From NCBI RefSeq assembly GCF_035704785.1, contig NZ_DASSWP010000101.1:1-20424 (forward strand): a stretch of DNA of 20,424 bases, read 5' to 3'. Position numbers and translations under genes: made by a program. The stretch comes from Gracilimonas sp035704785 (lineage in GTDB: Bacteria > Bacteroidota > Rhodothermia > Balneolales > Balneolaceae). The notes under the pieces are model-generated. The model made no database searches, was not told where the DNA came from, and saw only the letters and a program-made list of their open reading frames with translations. This document shows positions 6,528 through 13,631 of this stretch, one piece after another; positions within the stretch are counted from its first letter, which is position 1, and each line of letters opens with the position of its first letter.

Positions 6528-8297
6528 ATGACATTAGAAGGCTGGGTCGTTTTAGGGGTAATTATATCATGCCTGGCGTTTTTGGTAGGCACCTCTATAT
6601 CAGTTGATATCATATTATTTGCAGGTTTAGCTGTTATTTTCATTTCAGGGATCATCCCTGCTGAGCAGGCTCTTTCGGGCTTTTCTAATGAGGGGATGCT
6701 TACAGTTGCTGCATTATATATTGTAGCGGCAGGACTGAGAGAAACCGGGGCAATTCAATTTATAGTTCAAAGGGTGATGGGCAATGCTCGTACTGTGAGA
6801 AAGGCTCAACTGAGAATTATGAGCCCGGTAATGATAATGAGTGCCTTTCTAAATAATACCCCAATTGTCGCGTCTTTTATCCCGGCCTTGGAACGGTGGA
6901 GCCGTATTTCCAAGATCCCGGTTTCAAAGATCTTAATACCTTTGAGTTACGCAGCTATTCTAGGCGGAACCTGTACTCTTATTGGTACAAGTACTAACCT
7001 GATCATTAACGGTTTATTGATCGAAGAAGCGAGCACCCGTACACTTGGTATTTTTGAACCTGCACTGGTGGGGGTTCCTTGCGCCATAGCCGGCTTTATT
7101 TACCTTTTTATTTTTGGAGATAAGCTGCTTCCTGCAAGGGGCTCCAGTATGGATACCTTTAAAGACCCCAGGGAATATACTATTGAGATGATAGTACAAG
7201 AAAATAGTGCTCTTTCAGAACACACTATTGAGGATGCAGGTCTCAGGAACCTGCCCGGTTTATTTCTTATCGAAATTCAGCGGAACGAGAGAGCGATCCC
7301 AGCTCCGGGTCCCTATGAAAAGCTTAGAGACAATGATCGGCTTATCTTTACAGGAATTGTAGACTCCATCATTGATCTGCAGCAAATTACCGGATTGATC
7401 CCGGCAACCAATCAGGTGTTTAAGCTTGATTCTCCCAGAAATGAGCGGGAGATGATAGAAGCTGTTGTTTCTCGTTCCAACCCACTGGTTGGCAGAACAA
7501 TTAAGGATGGAAATTTTAGGGTACGCTATGATGCCGTTGTACTGGCTGTATCCAGAAGTGGAGAACGTATAGATGAAAAAATTGGGGATATTACCTTAAA
7601 AAGCGGGGATGTATTGTTATTGGAAGCACATCCTAATTTTGTGCAAAAATACCGCAATGCCAGTGATTTTTTCCTGGTGAGTTCAATAGAAGGTTCTTCT
7701 CCGGTTACTTACGAAAAAGCTTGGATAGCAGGACTTTCTCTATTAGCTATGGTGGTATTGGCTGCTTCCGGGGTGTTAAGTATGCTGCAGGCAGCTATTG
7801 TAGCCGGCGGATTGCTACTGATAACCAAATGCTTTCAGTATAGTACTGCACTCGAGAGCGTAGACTGGAGGGTATTGATTGCGATTGCTTCGGCACTTGG
7901 CTTGGGTAATGCATTACAGTATACAGGTGTGGCACAATATTTGGCCGTAAATTTATTATCACTTGCAGGGGATAATCCAACATATGCTTTACTATTAACC
8001 TATCTGGCCACATGGCTTCTTACTGAAATAATCACCAACAATGCTGCAGCAGTTTTAATTTTTCCTATCGCAATATCTCTGGCAAAATCAATGGGGCTGG
8101 ATTTTATGCCCTTCGCCATGGTAATGATCATCGCTGCATCTTCAAGTTTCTCAACGCCGATCGGTTATCAAACCAACTTAATGGTATATGGGCCGGGAGG
8201 TTATAAGTTTACAGATTTCCTGAGAATAGGTCTTCCCTTGAATTTGATAGTAGCTACTATCGCCGTATCTTTAATTCCTTATTTTTGGAATTTTTAA
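6528..8297 (+). CDS. SLC13/DASS-family transporter with two RCK_C domains, probable sulfate importer
   Basis: A 589-residue inner-membrane protein of the divalent anion:sodium symporter type. The N-terminal half holds several helices and the substrate/sodium motifs FLNNTPIV (107-114) and GTSTNLIINGL (153-163). Between the halves lie two cytoplasmic RCK_C (TrkA-C) domains, about residues 215-295 and 304-385, as in SAC1/YfbS-like proteins. The C-terminal half repeats the motifs as ITNNAAAV (about 502-509) and STPIGYQTNLMVYG (542-555). It is the first gene of a run with cysQ 12 bases downstream, then cysD and cysNC, so sulfate is the most likely substrate; other sulfur or dicarboxylate anions cannot be excluded. 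The 62 bases upstream show no clear promoter or ribosome binding site, and no terminator separates it from the preceding barrel gene. Confidence 0.9.
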   Translation: MTLEGWVVLGVIISCLAFLVGTSISVDIILFAGLAVIFISGIIPAEQALSGFSNEGMLTVAALYIVAAGLRETGAIQFIVQRVMGNARTVRKAQLRIMSPVMIMSAFLNNTPIVASFIPALERWSRISKIPVSKILIPLSYAAILGGTCTLIGTSTNLIINGLLIEEASTRTLGIFEPALVGVPCAIAGFIYLFIFGDKLLPARGSSMDTFKDPREYTIEMIVQENSALSEHTIEDAGLRNLPGLFLIEIQRNERAIPAPGPYEKLRDNDRLIFTGIVDSIIDLQQITGLIPATNQVFKLDSPRNEREMIEAVVSRSNPLVGRTIKDGNFRVRYDAVVLAVSRSGERIDEKIGDITLKSGDVLLLEAHPNFVQKYRNASDFFLVSSIEGSSPVTYEKAWIAGLSLLAMVVLAASGVLSMLQAAIVAGGLLLITKCFQYSTALESVDWRVLIAIASALGLGNALQYTGVAQYLAVNLLSLAGDNPTYALLLTYLATWLLTEIITNNAAAVLIFPIAISLAKSMGLDFMPFAMVMIIAASSSFSTPIGYQTNLMVYGPGGYKFTDFLRIGLPLNLIVATIAVSLIPYFWNF

Positions 8298-8309
8298 AAC
8301 AACAGGTGA

Positions 8310-9083
8310 ATGCTGAACCAAGTCATTAAGACGGCAGAAAAAGCGGGTAAAAAGATCTTAGAATTTTATGAGACGGATGTTGAAGTCATTACAAAAGATG
8401 ATAACTCTCCGCTGACCAAAGCAGATCTGGCTGCGCACCACATCATCGTTGATGCTTTAAAAGAAATGGATCCCGAAACCCCTGTTATTTCTGAAGAGTC
8501 AGGCATCCCCGAATATTCAGAGAGAGAGAGCTGGGATCGATTTTGGTTAGTTGATCCTCTAGACGGAACGAAAGAATTTATCAAGAAGAATGGTGAATTT
8601 ACGGTAAACATCGCACTTATTGAAAATAAGAAGCCGGTATTAGGAGTTGTTTATGTACCGGCCTTTGATGTGATGTATTACGGAGAAGAGAGCATTGGGT
8701 CTTATAAAAAAGCGAATGGAGAGTCTGCCGAAAAGTTGGAGACACCCGAATTTGAAGCTCCCGGTAAAGCACGTATAGTTGTCAGCCGCTCACATGGGGA
8801 TGATACTACAGCAAAGAAATTGAAAGGTATCGGAATTGAAGTAAGTGAGGAGGTTCCTTCCGGAAGCTCCATTAAGTTTTGCCTGGTGGCAGAGGGAAAA
8901 GCAGATCTGTATCCCCGGCTTGGACCAACCATGGAATGGGATACGGCGGCAGCCGATGCCGTGTACCGATTTTCAGCTAAAGATGGAGAAAAATACTCTC
9001 CTCTGACCTACAATAAAGAATCATTTAAAAATCCTTATTTTTTAATTGGATTGAATGAATACGTAAATGTTGAAAATCTGTAG
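8310..9083 (+). CDS. cysQ: 3'(2'),5'-bisphosphate nucleotidase
   Basis: A cytoplasmic magnesium-dependent phosphatase of the inositol monophosphatase superfamily that turns PAP (and PAPS) into AMP (and APS), which prevents PAP build-up during sulfate assimilation. At 257 residues it has normal length. Metal-binding motifs are in place: EES (62-64), DPLDGTKEF (82-90), and WDTAAADAV (210-218). DPLDGTKEF with phenylalanine, followed by the GEFTVNIALI block, is characteristic of CysQ rather than SuhB. It starts 12 bases after the transporter, with AGGTG a few bases before the ATG, and is followed 41 bases later by cysD. The operon context supports the substrate. Confidence 0.94.
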   Translation: MLNQVIKTAEKAGKKILEFYETDVEVITKDDNSPLTKADLAAHHIIVDALKEMDPETPVISEESGIPEYSERESWDRFWLVDPLDGTKEFIKKNGEFTVNIALIENKKPVLGVVYVPAFDVMYYGEESIGSYKKANGESAEKLETPEFEAPGKARIVVSRSHGDDTTAKKLKGIGIEVSEEVPSGSSIKFCLVAEGKADLYPRLGPTMEWDTAAADAVYRFSAKDGEKYSPLTYNKESFKNPYFLIGLNEYVNVENL

Positions 9084-9124
9084 TAACAAAAGAAATTTTA
9101 TTTATCACATAGTGAATTATACCA

Positions 9125-10033
9125 ATGAGTGAAAATCAAAAGGACTCACATCTAAAAGAGTTAGAAAACGAAGGGATATATGTAATGAGAGAAGTGGCCG
9201 CTCAGTTTGAGCGGCCGGTACTGCTTTTTTCAGGAGGGAAAGATTCTATTGTTATGTTCCATCTGGCGTTGAAAGCCTTTCATCCCGGGAAAGTACCTTT
9301 TCCATTGATGCATATCGACACCGGGCATAACTTCCCTGAGACGATAGAGTTTCGTGATAAGTTAGTAGAAAAATACGGAGTGGAGTTGATCGTCGGTAGT
9401 GTACAGGAATCTATTGATGCCGGTGATGTGGAGGAAGAAACCGGACCTGATGCCAGTCGAAATGCCCTTCAAACCCGGACCCTCCTGGATACACTTAAGG
9501 AACATCAGGTTGATGCAGCTTTAGGTGGTGGTCGCCGGGACGAAGAAAAAGCCCGGGCTAAGGAGCGTTTTTTCTCTCATCGTGATGTATTTGGTCAGTG
9601 GGATCCCAAAAACCAGCGTCCTGAGCTTTGGAATCTGTTTAATGGACGTAAAAAGCCGGGTGAAAACTTCCGTGTATTCCCGATCAGTAACTGGACCGAA
9701 ATGGACGTTTGGCAGTACATTGCCCAGGAAAATATCGATATTCCTGAGCTTTATTTTGCACATGAGCGGAAAGTATTTAACCGCCGAGGTGTGTGGTTGG
9801 CAGATACTGATTTCGTAAATCGTATGGATGAGGAAAAGCTGGAAACAAAGACCGTACGCTTCAGGACTATAGGCGATGCTACTTGTACAGGTGCGGTACT
9901 CTCAACCGCTTCAAATATGGAAGAAATTATACAGGAAGTAGCCTCAGCCAGGCAAACGGAGCGAGGTAATCGCCATGATGACAAACGCAGTGAAACGGCT
10001 ATGGAAGACAGAAAACGACAAGGGTATTTTTAA
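9125..10033 (+). CDS. cysD: Sulfate adenylyltransferase subunit 2 (ATP sulfurylase small subunit)
   Basis: Catalytic subunit that forms APS and pyrophosphate from ATP and sulfate, working with the GTPase CysN. At 302 residues it has the usual length. It carries the PP-loop SGGKDS (36-41) of the N-type ATP pyrophosphatase family and the family blocks HIDTGHNFPE, GGGRRDEEKARAKER and FPISNWTEMDVWQYI. The C-terminus has the ERGNRHDDKRSETAMEDRKR-type tail ending in QGYF, typical of CysD. The next gene is the CysN-CysC fusion, its obligate partner. The 120-base spacer to that gene is occupied by heptad repeats HR3 and HR3b, an unusually long and structured gap inside such an operon. No Shine-Dalgarno site is evident before the ATG. 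Confidence 0.97.
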   Translation: MSENQKDSHLKELENEGIYVMREVAAQFERPVLLFSGGKDSIVMFHLALKAFHPGKVPFPLMHIDTGHNFPETIEFRDKLVEKYGVELIVGSVQESIDAGDVEEETGPDASRNALQTRTLLDTLKEHQVDAALGGGRRDEEKARAKERFFSHRDVFGQWDPKNQRPELWNLFNGRKKPGENFRVFPISNWTEMDVWQYIAQENIDIPELYFAHERKVFNRRGVWLADTDFVNRMDEEKLETKTVRFRTIGDATCTGAVLSTASNMEEIIQEVASARQTERGNRHDDKRSETAMEDRKRQGYF

Positions 10034-10035
10034 GG

Positions 10036-10098
10036 AGCTTTCAGGCTTCAGCTTTCAGCGATCAGTTGCTGAAAGCTGATTGCTGTCTGCTGAAAGCC
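10036..10098. repeat. Heptad-periodic inverted repeat HR3 (cysD-cysNC spacer)
   Basis: It begins three bases after the cysD stop codon. Left arm units: AGCTTTC, AGGCTTC, AGCTTTC, AGCGATC. Right arm units: CTGAAAG, CTGATTG, CTGTCTG, CTGAAAG. TCAGCTTTCAGC (10048-10059) pairs perfectly with 10068-10079 around an 8-base loop, and GCTTTCAG (10037-10044) with CTGAAAGC (10090-10097) forms an outer stem. It shares the TCAGCTTTCAG core with HR2. Confidence 0.85.
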
Positions 10099-10116
10099 AC
10101 AAAAACTAAGAATAAC

Positions 10117-10141
10117 GGTCGTCGGTCTTCCGTCTTCCGTC
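10117..10141 (+). repeat. Single-arm heptad run HR3b before cysNC
   Basis: Three and a half 7-base units: GGTCGTC, GGTCTTC, CGTCTTC, CGTC. It ends 12 bases before the cysNC start, separated from it by an A-rich stretch. There is no inverted second arm. The sequence differs from HR3 but has the same period. Confidence 0.6.
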
Positions 10142-10153
10142 AAAAAAAACAAC

Positions 10154-12067
10154 ATGAGTGAAAGCAACAGAACAGTGAAAGAAGAAAACAGCGACAACAA
10201 ATACCTTGATATGGATCTGCTCCGGTTTACAACAGCCGGGAGTGTGGATGATGGAAAAAGTACGCTTATCGGGAGGCTTTTTTATGATTCGAAATCCATT
10301 TTTGAGGATCAGATGGAGGCTATTGAGAAATCCAGTAAGAGCAGTGGAGAAGAGGATGTAAACCTGGCATTGCTTACTGATGGACTTAAAGCCGAGCGTG
10401 AGCAAAAAATAACCATCGATGTGGCTTATCGTTATTTTGCAACCCCTAAACGTAAGTTCATTATTGCGGATACTCCGGGGCACACTCAGTACACCAGAAA
10501 CATGGTGACCGGTGCTTCTACGGCTGATCTTGCAGTGATCCTGGTGGATGCTTCCAAAGGGCTTCTGACACAATCCCGGCGCCATGCATTCATCTCATCT
10601 TTACTTCGAATTCCACACCTGGTGGTGGCCGTAAATAAGATGGATCTGGTTGAATATGATGAAAAGGTATTCGATGAAATCGTTTCAGAATTCCGTGATT
10701 TTGCAAGAAAATTAAACATTACAGATGTAACCTATATTCCAATTTCAGCTTTGAAAGGGGATAATGTGGTTGATAAGAGTGAAAACACAGATTGGTATAA
10801 GGGTTCTACGCTGTTGCATCATTTAGAAACGGTAAAGGTAGATGCTGATGAGAACATCATAGATTTCCGGCTTCCGGTACAATATGTGATTCGCCCAAAT
10901 CAGAACTTCAGAGGCTTTTCAGGAAGGATATCTTCAGGGCACATTCGTCCCGGTGATGAAATTACTGTACTGCCATCCGGACTTTCCTCCAAAGTGAAAG
11001 AGATCGTAACGAAAGATGAGAATTTAGAAATAGCCTATCCCGGAGATTCTGTTACGCTGACCATCGAGGATGAAATTGATATCAGCCGCGGCGATATGAT
11101 CGTTCGCAAAAACAATGTACCTACTGTCAGAAACGACTTTGAGGCTTATGTTTGCTGGATGGATGAAAAGCCGATGGATCTAAACAAGCAATACATTCTG
11201 CAACATACAACCCGAACAACTCAGATGTATGCCGAAGAATTAGTTTATCGGATGAATGTAGACAGCTTAAATCAGGAAGAAGCTGATGAGCTTAAACTCA
11301 ATGAGATCGGTAGGGTGAAACTTAAAACCAGTCAGCCCATATTTTTTGATGCGTACCAGATAAACAAGCGTACGGGTAGTTTTATCATTATCGACCCTGC
11401 TTCCAATATCACTGTAGGCGCAGGGATGATGCGTGCCGGTTCTACAGTTTCTAAAGATCCCAAGTCTGACAGTAAACGCTCATCTTTCGTATCACCTAAT
11501 GTGGTTTGGGAACCTTGGAATATTTCACGGGAAGAAAGAGAAAAAAGAAATGGCCATAAAGCAAATGTGCTTTGGTTCACCGGAATATCAGGTGCAGGTA
11601 AAAGTACCATTGCCAAAGAACTTGAACGCAGGCTTTGGGATGAAGGTAAGCAAACAGTGTTACTGGACGGTGATCAGGTACGTCATGGTTTGAATGGAGA
11701 TCTGGGTTTTAGTCCTGCCGACCGAACTGAAAATATTCGAAGAGTGGGGCATACAGCTCGCCTTTTCTTTGAACATGGTAATATTGTGATATGCACTTTT
11801 GTGTCCCCATATCAAAAAGACCGTAAGGCATTGAAAGAGTTATTTCCGGAAGGTAAATTTCAGGAAATTCATATTACCTGTGATCCAAAAACGGCTCAGG
11901 AACGTGATCCTAAAGGCTTATATGCTAAAGCAATCAAGGGTGAAATTAAAGGACTGACCGGTTTCGATGCCGATCATGAATCTCCCGAAGATCCGGCACT
12001 TAGCATTGATACTGATTCTTTATCAGTGGAAGAGGCTGTAGACGAGATCATCAAGTTGATCAAATAA
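10154..12067 (+). CDS. cysNC: Bifunctional sulfate adenylyltransferase subunit 1 / APS kinase
   Basis: A 637-residue fusion. The N-terminal part (about 20-440) is CysN, an EF-Tu-like GTPase that drives APS synthesis by CysD: G1 GSVDDGKST (29-37), G3 DTPGH (106-110), G4 NKMD (161-164), followed by the two beta-barrel domains. The C-terminal part (about 465-637) is CysC, APS kinase, which makes PAPS: P-loop GISGAGKST (477-485), then LDGDQVRHGLNGDLGFS, DRTENIRR, FVSPYQKDR and KGLYAKA. Both halves keep their nucleotide-binding residues, so both should be active. Fusions of this kind occur in many bacteria. It is the last gene of the SLC13-cysQ-cysD-cysNC run. No PAPS reductase (cysH) is in the window, so it is unclear whether PAPS goes to reduction or to sulfation. 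Confidence 0.97.
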   Translation: MSESNRTVKEENSDNKYLDMDLLRFTTAGSVDDGKSTLIGRLFYDSKSIFEDQMEAIEKSSKSSGEEDVNLALLTDGLKAEREQKITIDVAYRYFATPKRKFIIADTPGHTQYTRNMVTGASTADLAVILVDASKGLLTQSRRHAFISSLLRIPHLVVAVNKMDLVEYDEKVFDEIVSEFRDFARKLNITDVTYIPISALKGDNVVDKSENTDWYKGSTLLHHLETVKVDADENIIDFRLPVQYVIRPNQNFRGFSGRISSGHIRPGDEITVLPSGLSSKVKEIVTKDENLEIAYPGDSVTLTIEDEIDISRGDMIVRKNNVPTVRNDFEAYVCWMDEKPMDLNKQYILQHTTRTTQMYAEELVYRMNVDSLNQEEADELKLNEIGRVKLKTSQPIFFDAYQINKRTGSFIIIDPASNITVGAGMMRAGSTVSKDPKSDSKRSSFVSPNVVWEPWNISREEREKRNGHKANVLWFTGISGAGKSTIAKELERRLWDEGKQTVLLDGDQVRHGLNGDLGFSPADRTENIRRVGHTARLFFEHGNIVICTFVSPYQKDRKALKELFPEGKFQEIHITCDPKTAQERDPKGLYAKAIKGEIKGLTGFDADHESPEDPALSIDTDSLSVEEAVDEIIKLIK

Positions 12068-12080
12068 ATTTCGAATACAT

Positions 12081-12113
12081 AAAAAAGGAAATACGAGCTA
12101 ACGCATTTCCTTT
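12081..12113 (-). terminator. Intrinsic terminator between cysNC and the porin gene
   Basis: AAAGGAAAT (12084-12092) pairs with ATTTCCTTT (12105-12113). On the minus strand the stem runs into a T-run (complement of 12081-12086), so it best terminates the minus-strand porin gene. It may also stop the convergent cys transcript, although that side lacks a good T-run. Confidence 0.65.
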
Positions 12114-12120
12114 ACTGATG

Positions 12121-12154
12121 TCAGTGATTCCGCCATACAGGCTGAATCCACTGG
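12121..12154. repeat. Second hairpin in the cysNC/porin convergent gap
   Basis: CAGT (12122-12125), GATTC (12126-12130) and GCC (12132-12134) pair with GGC, GAATC and ACTG at 12140-12153, with one mismatch and one bulge. No T-run follows on either strand. It may belong to a two-part transcript end with the neighbouring terminator. Confidence 0.4.
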
Positions 12155-12165
12155 TTGATCCCTAC

Positions 12166-13332
12166 TTAGAAGTAATATCCAATGTTAATGTTGAAACGGG
12201 TATTCCAACGGGCATCATTCAGGCCTTGTCCTAGTCCTTGCCCAAAGTTTTCTGTAAGCCAAGGATGGTTACTTCCGCGAGCAATATCAAAGTAGGTGTA
12301 CACATTACCGGCTGTTAGCAAGAAGCCAAGTACGTGCTGATGTACGTTGTTATACCCGTCAATATTTTTCTGGAAGAAGGTGTAATCATTATAGAAATTC
12401 AGATTTGTGATGGGCCCCCAGTCAACATCGTAGCTGTAACTTAGTCCTGCAGAGTACATGCTCATTTTTGTTGCTACAGGGTATGGAGAACCATAGGCAC
12501 CCATATTTACGAAATTTACTTCTTGTCCATTGTCATTCTGTGCATCCATTCCGTAGTTGGTAAACTGACCTTTGAAATTCCAGTTCCCGTAATTGATATC
12601 GGTATGAATAGCTAAGGCATAACGGGAAGAGGTTTCATTCAGCGCCTGATTCCAGATCTGTCCAACCTGACCGCTGGCTCCAACATTTACAGTTCCGTTA
12701 TCAATATCAAAAGTTCGCGTTCCACGGAGATTTAGCTGATTTCGCTCATAATTGCTTTGGTTCCCGGTAGGAACAATGTCATAGGAATAGCGTCCGGACC
12801 CTCCAAAACCAAATGAACCGGATCCGGCTGCAGGTCCAGCAGGCTCAGGCTGAAAGAAATAGGCAGCCATAATATCCCAGTCTTCTGCAGTATGGGTATA
12901 TTTGCTTCCCATATCTTGATCATCTTCAAGTCCTACATAATAAGGTCCCTGAAACCACCAGTTATGTGAATTGTACTGAAGGTTACCGAAAGGAACCTGA
13001 GTTACACCGATCTGGATATTGTCTTTCTCATTAAAGTCATATCCAATCCACCCTTGCTTTACAAAGTGGGTGTTGAAAGTGGGATAGAAGCGATACTCAA
13101 AATTTAATTTCACACCGTTATTTTCGGCATTCACGTTAATACGCCAAGTATCCCAGGTAAACTGTGCATCATTATTGTCTGTGGTCCCGTCTTCATAATC
13201 GGTAAGAATTACGTTGTACCGCACCGCGCCGCCCACGGAAAGAGAGGATTCATCATCCTGTCCCATGGCTTCAAAGGTATATGTGGACAAGAACATCAAA
13301 AATGAAATAATAAAAAGTATGAGCTTTTTCAT
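12166..13332 (-). CDS. Outer-membrane porin-like beta-barrel protein
   Basis: A 388-residue protein from the ATG at 13332. This start gives MKKLILFIISFLMFLSTYTF, a standard signal peptide with cleavage near EAMGQ. An in-frame upstream ATG at 13413 would add 27 residues ahead of it and is unlikely. The mature part is a series of amphipathic strands rich in Tyr, Trp and Asn, with strand pairs such as WRINVNAENNGVKLNFEYRF and a C-terminal FNINIGYYF, a classic barrel end. A glycine-rich loop (GSGSFGFGGSG) lies near the middle. It resembles OprO/OprP- or DcaP-like porins in general pattern, but I cannot name the family or substrate. It converges on the cys operon and has its own terminator; a role in anion uptake with that operon is only a guess. 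Confidence 0.75.
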   Translation of the reverse strand: MKKLILFIISFLMFLSTYTFEAMGQDDESSLSVGGAVRYNVILTDYEDGTTDNNDAQFTWDTWRINVNAENNGVKLNFEYRFYPTFNTHFVKQGWIGYDFNEKDNIQIGVTQVPFGNLQYNSHNWWFQGPYYVGLEDDQDMGSKYTHTAEDWDIMAAYFFQPEPAGPAAGSGSFGFGGSGRYSYDIVPTGNQSNYERNQLNLRGTRTFDIDNGTVNVGASGQVGQIWNQALNETSSRYALAIHTDINYGNWNFKGQFTNYGMDAQNDNGQEVNFVNMGAYGSPYPVATKMSMYSAGLSYSYDVDWGPITNLNFYNDYTFFQKNIDGYNNVHQHVLGFLLTAGNVYTYFDIARGSNHPWLTENFGQGLGQGLNDARWNTRFNINIGYYF

Positions 13333-13631
13333 GATTAGATCCGAAAATTTAAATTTAGGTACTATTATTATTTTGACGAGAAACTCTCCCAATAGGCGGA
13401 GGGAGGAGAACACCGTGAAACGGGCAGTTTTTGTTTCACATTTATTAGGTGTTTTGTCTTATACTTTAAGATCAAAAATATCAGTGTAAATATAACAGCT
13501 ATGAGTATGCTTTTAAAATTAGACCTAAGCTAACTTATTTAAAAAAAGGACTTAAACTGTTATGTCGATTTAATAAAATTGAATGAAGACAAGTAAATTA
13601 TAACCCGCCCACTTCGCCCATAGCAAAACAT
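13333..13631. other. 299-base divergent intergenic region
   Basis: This region lies between the porin gene (leftward) and the M1 peptidase gene (rightward), so it should hold both promoters. I see no convincing pair of promoter elements. It is AT-rich from 13440 onward. The notable structures are the inverted repeat at 13415-13439 and CTCCC/GGGAG at 13385-13404. No open reading frame here is believable. Confidence 0.6.
13415..13439. promoter_or_regulatory. GTGAAAC-N11-GTTTCAC inverted repeat upstream of the porin gene
   Basis: A perfect 7-base inverted repeat (13415-13421 and 13433-13439) with an 11-base spacer lies 83-107 bases upstream of the porin start. CCGT/ACGG also forms a small nested alternative stem (13413-13423). 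It could be an operator or a 5' leader hairpin. No regulator can be named. Confidence 0.4.

Noticed and set aside
9525..9818. 97-codon open frame inside cysD
   Set aside because: It is out of frame with cysD, which is conserved to its C-terminus across this stretch; no family pattern is seen.
10036..10141. CRISPR-like array between cysD and cysNC
   Set aside because: The units are 7 bases long with no spacers and an inverted arrangement, which is not a CRISPR array.
10106..10585. 159-codon minus-strand open frame over the start of cysNC
   Set aside because: It is antisense to the conserved GTPase domain and has no family resemblance; it is a shadow of codon bias.
13333..13413. Longer N-terminus for the porin gene from the ATG at 13413
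   Set aside because: It would put 27 residues ahead of a standard MKK signal peptide. The start at 13332 is much more likely.
13333..13440. Riboswitch in the porin leader
   Set aside because: Only two short stems are visible; I could not match the conserved core of SAM or any other riboswitch class I know.
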